Part shown: positions 26,833 through 36,091 of the stretch, one piece after another | Layout of the letters: each line of letters opens with the position of its first letter | How positions within the stretch are numbered: position 1 is the stretch's first letter | Assembly: GCF_009856445.1 (NCBI RefSeq) | Contig: NZ_WMFA01000002.1 | Location: 62,001 to 126,000, forward strand | Source of the DNA: Halobacillus litoralis | GTDB lineage: Bacteria > Bacillota > Bacilli > Bacillales > Halobacillaceae | Direction of reading: 5' to 3' | Length of the DNA stretch: 64,000 bases | Translations under genes and position numbers: made by a program | Notes under the pieces: model-generated | Seen by the model: only the letters and a program-made list of their open reading frames with translations | Databases searched by the model: none | Told to the model about the DNA's origin: nothing

Positions 26833-26879
26833 ACTGGATGACCTGGTCACCCAATATTAGGATGCCCAGGTCATCCAGT
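26833..26879. other. 14-bp perfect inverted repeat in a divergent promoter region
   Basis: ACTGGATGACCTGG at 26833-26846 is the exact reverse complement of 26866-26879, with a 19-base spacer. It lies between the SDR gene (minus) and the dehydrogenase gene (plus), within the 5' leader of the SDR gene. It could be an operator or an RNA hairpin. Confidence 0.6.
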
Positions 26880-26941
26880 TTTACCCAAATCGTAAATATC
26901 CCTTACCAAAAGGTCATTGTGTTAAAATGGGAGGATTTTGA

Positions 26942-26971
26942 TTTGACACTTCGTCCATTGATGTGTAAATT
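26942..26971 (+). promoter_or_regulatory. Promoter of the (methyl)malonate-semialdehyde dehydrogenase gene
   Basis: TTGACA (26943), 17 bases, TAAATT (26966). The -35 lies inside a 21-base block that recurs upstream of the aminotransferase gene at 38280 (16 of 21 identical). Confidence 0.5.
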
Positions 26972-27035
26972 TTCTGAATTTATAATATATTTTGAAGGGT
27001 GTAAAGGAACAGAATCTACGAGTAGAGGTGAAAAA

Positions 27036-28508
27036 ATGGAGACAACTTTCTCGAAAAAGAACCAGGTAACGATTCAGAACTTCATTGGTGGCGAGTGGGT
27101 TTCGTCGGAAAGCGGGCAAGTGGAGGACGTACCCAATCCTGCAACAGGAGAGGTCATTGCACAAGTTCCCATTTCGTCGAAAGAAGATGTAGATAAAGCG
27201 GTTCAATCAGCAAGAGAGGCATTCAAGACTTGGAAAAAGGTGCCGGTTCCGAAGCGGGCAAGAGTGATGTTTAAGTATCATCAATTATTAGTAGAAAATC
27301 GTGAGGAACTGGCGAAAGCACTCACACAGGAAAATGGAAAGACCATGAAAGATGCGACAGGGGAAGTGCAGCGAGGCATTGAATGTGTCGAATTCGCAGC
27401 CGGCGCTCCAAGTCTTATGATGGGCGACGTTCTTCCTGATATTGCGGAAGGCATTGACTCTGGAATGTATCGTTATCCCGTTGGGGTTGTAGGTGGAATC
27501 ACACCATTTAACTTCCCGATGATGGTGCCATTGTGGATGTTCCCACTCGCGATCGTGTGTGGAAATACATTTGTATTGAAGCCATCCGAACGTACTCCGA
27601 TTCTTGCAAAAATGCTAGTAGAGCTCATTCATGAAGCGGGTCTTCCAAAGGGCGTTCTCAACGTTGTCAATGGTGCGCATGACGTCGTGAACGGATTGCT
27701 TGAGCATGACGAAGTCGACGCGATTTCCTTCGTCGGTTCCCAGCCTGTAGCTGAATATGTGTACAAAACAGCGGCCAACCACGGCAAGCGTGTTCAAGCA
27801 CTAGCTGGAGCGAAAAACCACTCCATTGTTCTTCCGGACTGTAACTTAGATAAGTCGGTAGAAGGGATCATCAATGCCGCTTTCGGAAGCGCGGGCGAGC
27901 GTTGCATGGCTTGTTCTGTCGTTGTAGCCGTCGGCGATGTAGCTGATGATCTTGTCGCTAAATTAAAAGAAGCCGCTGATCAATTGAATGTAGGAAATGG
28001 GTTAGATGAGGAAACAAACCTCGGACCGTTGATCCGTGACTCCCACCGCGAGCGTGTTCTAAGCTATATCGAAGCCGGGGAGCAGGATAATGCAAAGCTT
28101 GTCCGTGATGGTCGAGTAGAACTTCGAGAGAATGAGTCCGGCTATTTCCTTGGTGCAACGATTTTTGACTACGTCACTGATGAGATGAAGATCTGGAAAG
28201 ATGAGATTTTTGCTCCTGTTCTTAGTATTGTTCGTGCCGATACACTTGATGAAGCGATCGAAACGTCCAACAAATCTGAGTTCGCTAACGGTGCTGTTAT
28301 TTACACATCAAGCGGAAAAGCTGTACAACAATTCAGAGAAGAGATGGATGCCGGAATGCTTGGTGTCAATGTCAACGTTCCTGCCCCAATGGCGTTCTTC
28401 CCGTTCTCTGGAAATAAAAAGTCCTTCTATGGCGATCTCCATGCCAATGGTAAGGATGGGTTGAATTTCTATACGAAGCGTAAAATGCTGACTCAACGCT
28501 GGTACTGA
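27036..28508 (+). CDS. mmsA: CoA-acylating (methyl)malonate-semialdehyde dehydrogenase
   Basis: 490 residues of the aldehyde dehydrogenase superfamily, closest to MmsA/IolA: catalytic Cys290 in [17 protein letters not shown] cofactor segment, and the family ending [18 protein letters not shown]. It converts malonate semialdehyde to acetyl-CoA and CO2 (or the methyl form to propionyl-CoA) with NAD and CoA. The start is ATG 27036 after AGAGGTG. Position next to the pyrimidine catabolic genes fits the last step from beta-alanine. Confidence 0.92.
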   Translation: METTFSKKNQVTIQNFIGGEWVSSESGQVEDVPNPATGEVIAQVPISSKEDVDKAVQSAREAFKTWKKVPVPKRARVMFKYHQLLVENREELAKALTQENGKTMKDATGEVQRGIECVEFAAGAPSLMMGDVLPDIAEGIDSGMYRYPVGVVGGITPFNFPMMVPLWMFPLAIVCGNTFVLKPSERTPILAKMLVELIHEAGLPKGVLNVVNGAHDVVNGLLEHDEVDAISFVGSQPVAEYVYKTAANHGKRVQALAGAKNHSIVLPDCNLDKSVEGIINAAFGSAGERCMACSVVVAVGDVADDLVAKLKEAADQLNVGNGLDEETNLGPLIRDSHRERVLSYIEAGEQDNAKLVRDGRVELRENESGYFLGATIFDYVTDEMKIWKDEIFAPVLSIVRADTLDEAIETSNKSEFANGAVIYTSSGKAVQQFREEMDAGMLGVNVNVPAPMAFFPFSGNKKSFYGDLHANGKDGLNFYTKRKMLTQRWY

Positions 28509-28514
28509 TGATCT

Positions 28515-28547
28515 GGTGCGCGGACTTTTTTGAACATTCCGCGCACC
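28515..28547 (+). terminator. GC-rich hairpin after mmsA
   Basis: A perfect 10-bp stem GGTGCGCGGA/TCCGCGCACC with a T-rich 13-base loop. There is no T-run behind it, so termination may be partial. Confidence 0.55.
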
Positions 28548-28796
28548 TTCCACTTGACATCCACAAATTTCCTGCCAATCTTACAAAAAATCTAAACAAA
28601 GCATGCAACATTTAACATTATGTATAATGGAATTTTTCAATTTTTCATGTAAAGTGAAAATAGTTATTTAAAAATTCAGTAAATAAAGAAAATTCAATTA
28701 TAGGAGGTGAGTCTGAATTTAAGAAATCACAATCTTGGGGGATTTGATTTCAAGATGAATGGACAACAAAACAGGATTACATAAGGAGGAATTATA

Positions 28797-29687
28797 GTGT
28801 CTGATAAAGTCCAAATAGGTTTGATCCAGGCATCTCATGATGTGGATGGAAGTGAGCCTGTAGAAGTTCACAAACAACATTCCATAGAGAAGCATATCAA
28901 ACTAGTGAAAGAAGCAGCGGAAAAAGGGGCGCAGATCATCTGTCTTCAGGAAATCTTCTATGGTCCATATTTTTGCTCGGAGCAAAACCCGAAGTGGTAC
29001 GATTCCGCGGAAGAAATTCCAAATGGTCCAACGACGATACGTTTCCAGGAGCTTGCGAAGGAGTTAGGCGTTGTCATTGTTCTTCCTATCTATGAAAAAG
29101 AGGGGATTTCAACGTACTACAATACAGCTGCGGTCATAGATGCGGATGGATCTTATTTAGGAAAATACCGTAAGCACCATATTCCACAAGTAGCTGTAGG
29201 GGACAAGGGGCACGGATTTTGGGAGAAATATTACTTCAAGCCAGGAAACCTCGGCTATCCTGTATTCGACACGGCCTTTGCCAAAGTTGGAGTCTATATC
29301 TGTTATGACCGCCACTTCCCAGAGGGGGCTCGATTACTGGGATTGAACGGCGCTGAAGTAGTCTTCAACCCATCAGCGACTGTAGCCGGACTTTCTGAAT
29401 ACTTATGGAAGCTTGAGCAGCCTGCTCATGCGGTAGCCAATGGGTATTACCTTGGTGCCATCAACCGTGTCGGTTATGAAGGGCCGTGGAATATGGGTGA
29501 ATTTTATGGACAGTCTTATCTTGTCGACCCGCGCGGAAACTTCGTCGAAACGGCCAGCCGTGATCAAGATGAAGTCCTTATTGCAGAAATGGACAAGAAG
29601 TTTATCCGTGAAGTACGTGACACATGGCAGTTCTATCGGGACCGTCGTCCGGAAACTTACGAAAACATGGTTGAGCTTCTCCCTTAA
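28797..29687 (+). CDS. Beta-ureidopropionase (N-carbamoyl-beta-alanine amidohydrolase)
   Basis: 296 residues of the nitrilase superfamily with the triad Glu52 (LQEIFYGPYF), Lys126 (GKYRKHHIP) and Cys169 (VYICYDRHFPEG). It hydrolyses N-carbamoyl-beta-alanine to beta-alanine, CO2 and NH3, the third step of uracil breakdown. The start is GTG 28797 after AAGGAGG. Substrate assignment rests on the adjacent dihydropyrimidine dehydrogenase and dihydropyrimidinase genes. An N-carbamoyl-D-amino-acid or putrescine amidase is the alternative, but less likely here. Confidence 0.9.
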   Translation: MSDKVQIGLIQASHDVDGSEPVEVHKQHSIEKHIKLVKEAAEKGAQIICLQEIFYGPYFCSEQNPKWYDSAEEIPNGPTTIRFQELAKELGVVIVLPIYEKEGISTYYNTAAVIDADGSYLGKYRKHHIPQVAVGDKGHGFWEKYYFKPGNLGYPVFDTAFAKVGVYICYDRHFPEGARLLGLNGAEVVFNPSATVAGLSEYLWKLEQPAHAVANGYYLGAINRVGYEGPWNMGEFYGQSYLVDPRGNFVETASRDQDEVLIAEMDKKFIREVRDTWQFYRDRRPETYENMVELLP

Positions 29688-29713
29688 AACCTATCCATCA
29701 GACACAAAGTAGA

Positions 29714-29768
29714 AGTTCTGCATAGAGCAAAAGAAAATGAACCATTTTCTCTATGTGGAACTTTTTTA
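29714..29768 (+). terminator. First of two tandem terminator-like hairpins
   Basis: A 14-bp stem AGTTCTGCATAGAG with wobble complement and a 21-base A-rich loop, then TTTTTT, inside the catabolic locus. Confidence 0.7.
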
Positions 29769-29771
29769 TTA

Positions 29772-29798
29772 AGAGGCCTATCCAAAAGCCTCTCTTTT
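29772..29798 (+). terminator. Second tandem terminator-like hairpin
   Basis: AGAGGC/GCCTCT stem with a 10-base loop and CTTTTATT tail, just before the preT ribosome site. Confidence 0.65.
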
Positions 29799-29817
29799 AT
29801 TAAAGGAGGGAAACATC

Positions 29818-31227
29818 TTGACCCAGTTAAAGAGCAAAGGAATTTCATTAGAAAATCTGAAGGTGAACTTCGAGGAAGTCCATGACGGACTGAATGCTCA
29901 GGAAGCGATGGAAGAATCGAACCGATGTCTGTATTGTTACGACGCACCTTGTATCCAAGCTTGTCCGACAGGGATCGATATCCCGAAATTCATTAAAAAG
30001 ATTGCCTCTGGCAACTTAAAAGGATCGGCGACAACCATCATGTCTTCCAACCCTGTGGGAGCGACCTGCGCCCGTGTTTGTCCCACGGAAGAGTTGTGCG
30101 AAGGCGCTTGTGTATTGAACCATTCCACTGAACCGATTTTAATTGGTGATTTACAACGATTTGCGACAGACTGGGCGATCAAAAACGAACAATTATTGTT
30201 CAAGCCTGGCAAGAAGAACGGGAAAAAAGTTGCGGTTGTGGGAGGAGGCCCTGCGGGGTTAGCGGCAGCCAGAGAACTTGCCAGGTTTGGTTATGACGTG
30301 ACAATTTTTGAAGCCGAAGCTGAAGCAGGCGGTCTTGACACCTACGGAATTGTTTCTTTCCGGCTTCCACAAGATATATCCCGCTGGGAAGTCGACCAAG
30401 TCGAGAAGCTTGATGTCGAAATCCGCACCAATACTCGTGTAGGCACAGATGTTGCTTTTGAAGAGCTGACCAATAATTATGATTCGATCGTTTTGACAAT
30501 CGGAATGGGAAATGTTCCGATGCTCGGTATTGATGGAGAGGATCTGGAGGGTGTGCACGACGCGATAGATTTCGTGAAAAGTACGAAATCGGGTCCAATC
30601 ACCGATGAACTCCTTGGGAAAAATGTCGTCGTTGTCGGAGCTGGTAACACAGCTATTGATGCAGCGACCTGCGCCGCTCGAAAAGGTGCTGGCGATGTAA
30701 AGATCGTCTACCGCCGGACAAGGAATGAAATGACCGCATATGAGTTCGAATATGATTTTGCGAAGCAGGACGATGTCGAATTCAACTGGCTCACTCAACC
30801 TGTTGAAATTATCGGCGATGAAAACGGAAAAGTCACACACCTGAAATGTGTGAAGATGGCCCTCGGTGAACCGGATGCAGATGGGAGACGACGACCTTCT
30901 CCTGTTGAAAACTCTGAATTTGTCATGAAAGTGGATGCTGTTATCAAAGCGATTGGTCAAAGCCGTTATACCGATCTTATTGAAGGGTTCGGGCTGGATC
31001 ATGAAGGTGGCGTGGTCACAGTAAATCCAGAAACAATGCAGACATCGAACCCGAAAGTTTTTTCAGCGGGTGATGTCATCTTTGCCAAAGGGCAGGGAGA
31101 AGCGATGGTGGTAACCGCCGCTCAACAAGGAAAAGAAGCAGCGATGGCGATTCACAAACAACTGGCACCTGAACCGACGAACGCCTATAAATCTTTCAAC
31201 AAGGAGGAACATACATGGCTGACTTAA
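29818..31227 (+). CDS. preT: NAD(P)-dependent dihydropyrimidine dehydrogenase subunit PreT
   Basis: 469 residues. An N-terminal Fe-S domain has the Cys pattern CLYC-x4-C-x3-CP and a second CARVCP-x5-CEGAC. An FAD-binding GGGPAGLAAA (about residue 142) and an NAD(P)-binding VVGAGNTAIDAA (about 278) follow. It feeds electrons from NAD(P)H to PreA. The start is TTG 29818 after AAAGGAGGG. The 3' end overlaps preA by 13 bases, so the two subunits are translationally linked. Confidence 0.94.
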   Translation: MTQLKSKGISLENLKVNFEEVHDGLNAQEAMEESNRCLYCYDAPCIQACPTGIDIPKFIKKIASGNLKGSATTIMSSNPVGATCARVCPTEELCEGACVLNHSTEPILIGDLQRFATDWAIKNEQLLFKPGKKNGKKVAVVGGGPAGLAAARELARFGYDVTIFEAEAEAGGLDTYGIVSFRLPQDISRWEVDQVEKLDVEIRTNTRVGTDVAFEELTNNYDSIVLTIGMGNVPMLGIDGEDLEGVHDAIDFVKSTKSGPITDELLGKNVVVVGAGNTAIDAATCAARKGAGDVKIVYRRTRNEMTAYEFEYDFAKQDDVEFNWLTQPVEIIGDENGKVTHLKCVKMALGEPDADGRRRPSPVENSEFVMKVDAVIKAIGQSRYTDLIEGFGLDHEGGVVTVNPETMQTSNPKVFSAGDVIFAKGQGEAMVVTAAQQGKEAAMAIHKQLAPEPTNAYKSFNKEEHTWLT

Positions 31228-32501
31228 GTTTGAATCTTGCAGGAATTAAATCACCGAATCCATACTGGCTCGCATCTGCGCCTCCCACAAACTCAGGCTA
31301 TCAGGTCCAGCGCGCCTTTGAAGCAGGGTGGGGTGGTGCTGTTTGGAAAACGTTAGGTGAACCGATCTTGAACGTATCCTCCCGTTTTGCTGCCGTAGGG
31401 TTTAACGGAAAACAGGTGGCTGGTTTCAATAATATCGAGCTGATTACAGACCGTCCATTAGAAGTGAACTTGAAAGAAATTTACGAAACGAAAAAAAGGT
31501 TCCCGGATCATGCGATCATTGCTTCATTGATGGTGGAACCGACACAGGAGAAATGGCATGAAATTGTCAAACGTGTCGAAGATGTCGGCGTGGATGGATT
31601 GGAGTTGAACTTCGGGTGTCCACACGGGATGGCGGAGCGCGGCATGGGCGCAGCGTCCGGGCAGGTTCCTGAACTCGTTGAAAAGCAGACAATGTGGGCG
31701 AAAGAAGTCGCGCAAACGCCTGTCATCGTAAAGCTTACCCCGAACATTACAGATATTACTTTTACAGCGGAAGCAGCTGTTAATGGCGGTGCGGATGCGG
31801 TCAGTATGATTAACACAATCAACAGTCTAGCTGGGGTTGATATCGATTCATGGGATACAATTCCGAACGTAGCTGGAAAAGGAGCCCACGGAGGGTATTG
31901 TGGTCCTGCCGTTAAGCCTATTGCATTAAACATGGTAGCTGAATGTGCCCGTCATCCGAAAATCAATGTTCCAATTTCCGGAATGGGCGGCGTATCGAGC
32001 TGGAGAGAAGCGGTCGAGTTCATGCTGATGGGCGCAACAGGTGTCCAGGTCTGTACAGCTGCGATGCATCACGGTTTCAGCATCATTGAGGATATGGTCG
32101 ATGGGCTCGACAATTATCTCGATGAAAAAGGCATTGATTCCGTCATGGATCTTGTCGGGAAGTCAGTTGAGAAGTACAGCGACTGGGGCAATTTGGACCT
32201 TAATCATCAGGTCGTTGCACAAATCAATAACGATGTGTGTATCAACTGTAATAAGTGCCACATTGCTTGTGAGGACACTTCCCACCAGTGTATCGATATG
32301 TTAAAAGATGCTGATGGGAATGACATTTTGAAAGTGCGTGAAGAGGATTGTGTCGGCTGTAACCTCTGCAGCATTGTTTGTCCTGTTGATGGCGCGATAG
32401 ACATGGTCGAGTATGCGAACGGCAAGCCACCGATGACATGGAATGAAAGACAAGCAGCCATCGGTGCCGCCTCTTCATGTGATGTGAATTTAATAAAATA
32501 A
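31215..32501 (+). CDS. preA: Dihydropyrimidine dehydrogenase catalytic subunit PreA
   Basis: 428 residues. An FMN TIM-barrel of the dihydroorotate dehydrogenase type (about 1-310; LELNFGCPHGM, GGADAVSMINT) carries a C-terminal two-cluster ferredoxin domain with Cys342-345-348-352 and Cys379-382-385-389. With PreT it reduces uracil and thymine to the 5,6-dihydro forms. Its ATG lies inside the end of preT, behind AAGGAGG. Confidence 0.96.
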   Translation: MADLSLNLAGIKSPNPYWLASAPPTNSGYQVQRAFEAGWGGAVWKTLGEPILNVSSRFAAVGFNGKQVAGFNNIELITDRPLEVNLKEIYETKKRFPDHAIIASLMVEPTQEKWHEIVKRVEDVGVDGLELNFGCPHGMAERGMGAASGQVPELVEKQTMWAKEVAQTPVIVKLTPNITDITFTAEAAVNGGADAVSMINTINSLAGVDIDSWDTIPNVAGKGAHGGYCGPAVKPIALNMVAECARHPKINVPISGMGGVSSWREAVEFMLMGATGVQVCTAAMHHGFSIIEDMVDGLDNYLDEKGIDSVMDLVGKSVEKYSDWGNLDLNHQVVAQINNDVCINCNKCHIACEDTSHQCIDMLKDADGNDILKVREEDCVGCNLCSIVCPVDGAIDMVEYANGKPPMTWNERQAAIGAASSCDVNLIK

Positions 32502-32520
32502 AACATAACGGAGGGATAAG

Positions 32521-33936
32521 ATGAAGAAAATCATCAAAAATGGAACGATTGTGACAGCCGCTGATACGTATAAAGCAGATATTCTTATCGAAAATGAAAA
32601 GATTGCCTTAATCGGTCAAGACTTGAACGACTCAGCAGCGGAAGTTGTAGATGCGGAAGGAAACTACATATTCCCTGGTGGAATAGATCCGCATACGCAC
32701 CTTGAAATGCCATTTGGAGGAACAGTCAGTAAAGATGATTTTGAAACGGGTACGATTGCGGCTGCGCACGGGGGAACGACCACAGTCATCGACTTCTGTC
32801 TGACAGACAAAGGAAAACCTCTACAAAATTCCATTGATCAGTGGCACGCGAAATCAAAGGATAAATCCGTTATCGATTACAGTTTCCATTTAATGATTGG
32901 TGAAATGAACGATGATGTTCTCGAGCAGCTCTCAAGTGTCATAGAAGATGAAGGGATTACCTCATTCAAGGTTTTCATGGCCTATAAAAATGTGTTCCAG
33001 GCGGATGATGGCACCCTATTCCGTACATTAGAACAAGCAAAAAAACTAGGCGCCTTAGTCATGGTCCATGCTGAAAACGGTGATGTGATCGATCATTTGG
33101 TCAATAAGGCATTGGAAGCAGGGCAAACCGACCCGATTTATCATGCACTGACTCGTCCGCCGGAAGTGGAAGGGGAAGCGACAGGACGTGCTGCAGAATT
33201 AACGGGTCTCGCTGACTCCCAACTCTATGTGGTTCACGTCACGTGCGAAGAAGCGGTGGAGGCCATCGCGAAAGCACGTAAAAAAGGGTATAACGTTATG
33301 GGTGAAACGTGCCCGCAATACCTGGTCCTCGATCAAAGTTACTTAGAAAAACCGGATTTCGAAGGCGCGAAGTATGTATGGTCTCCGCCTCTTCGTGAAA
33401 AGCACCACCAGGAAGTGTTATGGAAGGCGCTTAAAACAGGAGATCTGCAAACGCTTGGTTCCGACCAGTGCTCCTTCGACTTTAAGGGTCAGAAAGACTT
33501 AGGAAAAGGCGACTTCACAAAGATTCCGAACGGTGGACCGATCATTGAGGATCGTGTCAGCATCCTTTTCTCTGAAGGGGTCAAAAAAGGAAGAATTTCT
33601 CTAAACGAGTTTGTAGACATTACGTCAACGAAAATTGCAAAGACATTCGGTCTTTTCCCACAAAAAGGTACGATTTCAGTCGGTGCAGATGCGGACATCG
33701 TCATTTTCGATCCGAATGTGGAACGCACAATCTCTGTAGAAACGAGTCACATGGCTGCGGATTACAATCCTTTTGAAGGAATGAAAGTGACTGGGCAGCC
33801 GGTCAGTGTCCTGTCCCGTGGTGACTATGTCATTAAGAACAAAGAATTTGTAGGGAAACTAGGGAAAGGAAATTACTTGAAACGTTCCCGTTACGGGGAA
33901 CTGACATCCTCCAAAGAAGAACTTTATCAGAAGTAA
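32521..33936 (+). CDS. Dihydropyrimidinase (D-hydantoinase family)
   Basis: 471 residues of the amidohydrolase superfamily: metal ligands His58 and His60 (GGIDPHTHLEMP), the carbamylated-lysine segment FKVFMAYKN, further His in HAENG and VVHVTCEE, and Asp in LGSDQCSF. It opens dihydrouracil to N-carbamoyl-beta-alanine, step two of the pathway, and usually also accepts hydantoins. It lies 19 bases after preA with GGAGGG. Confidence 0.95.
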   Translation: MKKIIKNGTIVTAADTYKADILIENEKIALIGQDLNDSAAEVVDAEGNYIFPGGIDPHTHLEMPFGGTVSKDDFETGTIAAAHGGTTTVIDFCLTDKGKPLQNSIDQWHAKSKDKSVIDYSFHLMIGEMNDDVLEQLSSVIEDEGITSFKVFMAYKNVFQADDGTLFRTLEQAKKLGALVMVHAENGDVIDHLVNKALEAGQTDPIYHALTRPPEVEGEATGRAAELTGLADSQLYVVHVTCEEAVEAIAKARKKGYNVMGETCPQYLVLDQSYLEKPDFEGAKYVWSPPLREKHHQEVLWKALKTGDLQTLGSDQCSFDFKGQKDLGKGDFTKIPNGGPIIEDRVSILFSEGVKKGRISLNEFVDITSTKIAKTFGLFPQKGTISVGADADIVIFDPNVERTISVETSHMAADYNPFEGMKVTGQPVSVLSRGDYVIKNKEFVGKLGKGNYLKRSRYGELTSSKEELYQK

Positions 33937-33959
33937 CCTGTCCGATTGCCATGAATTGT

Positions 33960-33997
33960 AGGCTGCCTCGCTTCAATGAAAGCCAGGCAGCCTTTTA
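33960..33997 (+). terminator. Terminator-like hairpin between dihydropyrimidinase and permease
   Basis: AGGCTGCCT/AGGCAGCCT stem followed by TTTT. It may lower expression of the permease gene relative to the enzymes. Confidence 0.7.
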
Positions 33998-34029
33998 AAA
34001 AACAGGTATAGGTAGGAGGAGTCCAAAAC

Positions 34030-35523
34030 ATGGACAAAAAGACAAACCATTTAATGTCCCCTGATTTAATGCCCATTCCTCACAACGAGAAAAAAATCAG
34101 CACTCTTGGTTTTTCGTTTATGTGGGTCGGGATGGCTGTTGTACTGGCAGCTTTTGCTATAGGCGGAGCAGGTGTACAGGAAATATCTTTGATCTGGGTC
34201 GTGCTTGGTACATTGTTGGGAACGATTTTAATCGGTCTTGCCATTTCAGTAACGGCTGATATTGGTATTGAACACGGGATATCTTTCCCTGTTTACATGA
34301 GAGCCCCTTTTGGGACGATAGGTACCCATTTTCCATCTATCGTTCGTGGAGTGGCTGCATCCATGTGGTTCGGGATTAATACGTTCTTCGGTTCAACAGC
34401 TATCAATGGAATTTTAAACATTTTATTCGGTTTTGATAATTGGTTTGTTTGTTATATTCTTTTTGCTTTATTCCAATTATTCAACACGGCATTAGGAATC
34501 AAAGCGGTAGAAAAGTTCGCCGACCTGGCAGCCCCGATCATCATTTTGATTGGAGTATGGATGTATTTTACTCTTGCAGGAACAGCTTCTGAACAGGGGA
34601 AAGACATATGGAGCTGGGTGGAAAGCCCTGTAACCGGAGGAGCAGCTTTTACAGCTTTTGTGGTCGTCGTTGTTGGGAATATGGGCTATTGGTCAACACT
34701 CGCAGCTGATATAGCTTCCATCTCCCGTTTTATAAAAGCACCGAAACTGGAACGTAACTGGGTAAAAAGAAACAAAGGGGCTCTCGTAGGAAGCCTTGTA
34801 GCCCTGCCTTTGACACAAACATTCATCGTGGTTCTAGGTGCCGTCTCCTACATTGCTGTCTCCAACTTTGACCCTGTCGTCGCTTTACAGGAATCAGCCA
34901 GTGGACTTGTCTTAGGTATCCTTCTGTTAATGATCGTTCTTGCCCAGTGGTCGACAAACGTATCAGCAAACATCGTACCTGCGGCTACCATCTTTTCAAA
35001 TGTCGGTGGACCGAAGCTGCCATTCTGGGCCGGCGTTTTCATTGCTGGTCTTGTAGGAACAGTCATTCAGCCCTGGAGTATTTTCAATTTATTGATTCCG
35101 GTATTATTAATAGCCGCAGCCATTCTCTCTGTTATCGTAGGCATCATTTTTGCCGATTATTATTTATTGAGAAAACGAAGAATGAACGTCTATGATTTGT
35201 ATAAACAAGGGGGGCAATTCCGTTACGATGGAGGTGTCAACTGGGCCGGTATCATTTCATGGGTCATTGGAAGTGCTTTTGCGTACACTTTCTCCACATA
35301 TTCTTTCTTCGTCGGATTTGGCGTAGGTGCCCTGTGTTATTACTTATTAGCCAAGCATTGGTATTTCAAAAAGCATCCCCAGGCAGAAATCGATAACCCA
35401 AGCGACGATGAATACCTTGGCATAACCGTCGGTCGTGACTGGGTAATCGGTGAGAAATTCGTAGAAGAAAAGCTGGGGCGTAAGACAGGAACAGAAGGAT
35501 CCACACAAAAAATGGATGCATAA
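34030..35523 (+). CDS. NCS1-family nucleobase permease
   Basis: 497 residues with about 12 hydrophobic segments and the NCS1 features: an N-terminal LMSPDLMPIPHNEKKIS before helix 1, SFPVYMRAPFGTIG after helix 2, and ASMWFGINTFFGSTAINGIL. NCS1 carriers move uracil, cytosine, allantoin or hydantoins with Na+ or H+. Uracil or dihydropyrimidine uptake is inferred from the operon. AGGAGG lies before ATG 34030. Confidence 0.92.
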   Translation: MDKKTNHLMSPDLMPIPHNEKKISTLGFSFMWVGMAVVLAAFAIGGAGVQEISLIWVVLGTLLGTILIGLAISVTADIGIEHGISFPVYMRAPFGTIGTHFPSIVRGVAASMWFGINTFFGSTAINGILNILFGFDNWFVCYILFALFQLFNTALGIKAVEKFADLAAPIIILIGVWMYFTLAGTASEQGKDIWSWVESPVTGGAAFTAFVVVVVGNMGYWSTLAADIASISRFIKAPKLERNWVKRNKGALVGSLVALPLTQTFIVVLGAVSYIAVSNFDPVVALQESASGLVLGILLLMIVLAQWSTNVSANIVPAATIFSNVGGPKLPFWAGVFIAGLVGTVIQPWSIFNLLIPVLLIAAAILSVIVGIIFADYYLLRKRRMNVYDLYKQGGQFRYDGGVNWAGIISWVIGSAFAYTFSTYSFFVGFGVGALCYYLLAKHWYFKKHPQAEIDNPSDDEYLGITVGRDWVIGEKFVEEKLGRKTGTEGSTQKMDA

Positions 35524-35538
35524 CAAGGAGGAATTGAA

Positions 35539-35775
35539 ATGTCTGACCATCGCGAGTTTGAAGCAGAACGCGAAAAGATCGACTTTTTATTGGAACAGGG
35601 CTATGTCATTAGTGGAGTCACTGAAAATTTAAGTGGGGCATTCGTCGAGTTTCAATATAAAGGAAACGAATCTGATAAAAGTGAGAAAGAACGGCTGCAC
35701 ATCCTGCACCCGGATACGAGGAAGTATTTCTCTACCATTCTCGTCCAGCAACAGAAAAAACAAAGTGTTAAATAG
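35539..35775 (+). CDS. Small conserved-looking protein of the pyrimidine operon, unknown
   Basis: 78 residues, soluble and charged: EREKIDFLLEQGYVISGVTENLSGAFVEF suggests helix-strand-turn-strand, and a basic tail QQQKKQSVK ends it. A strong AAGGAGG lies 15 bases after the permease stop, and an ideal terminator follows. So it is the last gene of the operon and well translated. I recognise no domain; a regulatory or chaperone-like role is only a guess from context. Confidence 0.75.
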   Translation: MSDHREFEAEREKIDFLLEQGYVISGVTENLSGAFVEFQYKGNESDKSEKERLHILHPDTRKYFSTILVQQQKKQSVK

Positions 35776-35812
35776 AAAAAGAGGATTGGCTCCCTGCCAA
35801 TCCTCTTTTTCT
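35776..35812. terminator. Terminator of the pyrimidine operon
   Basis: A perfect 15-bp stem AAAAAGAGGATTGGC with complement, 5-base loop and T-run. Confidence 0.95.
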
Positions 35813-35845
35813 ATTTCATCTACATCTTCCGTATAAGCTTCAGAT

Positions 35846-36075
35846 TGTGGAAGACTCGGCTTCGAGACTTTTGTTGAGTGGATGGGGCTGCGGGGGATGA
35901 ATCGCTTTCCGCGGGAGTGCGGTGAGTCTCCTCGGACTGCGTCCAGTGGGGTCTCACCAAGCACTTTTTTCCTCCTAGTTATCCGGTTCCGGCGCCTGCA
36001 CACTTAAGGTAGGAGTCTCGTCATCCCCCTCCACTCCTTTGCTATATCAGTGTCTCGAAACCACTTCCTGAATAA
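35846..36075. repeat. Dispersed repeat, well-preserved copy
   Basis: About 230 bases bounded by GGAAGACTCGGCTTCGAGAC at one end and TGTCTCGAAACCACTTCCTG at the other. The core reads CGCTTTCCGCGGGAGTGCGG, then GAGTCTCCTCGGACTGCGTC and GGGGTCTCACC, with CCCCTCCACTCC near the far end. The same blocks occur at 56255-56446 in the same orientation. It is GC-richer than its surroundings and has no coding potential. Confidence 0.8.
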
Positions 36076-36091
36076 TCAGCTATTCTTTGTG

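Noticed and set aside
26813-26935. Sigma-B promoter for the stress-type SDR gene
   Set aside because: A GGGTAA resembling the -10 is present but no GTTTAA-like -35 lies 12-14 bases upstream.
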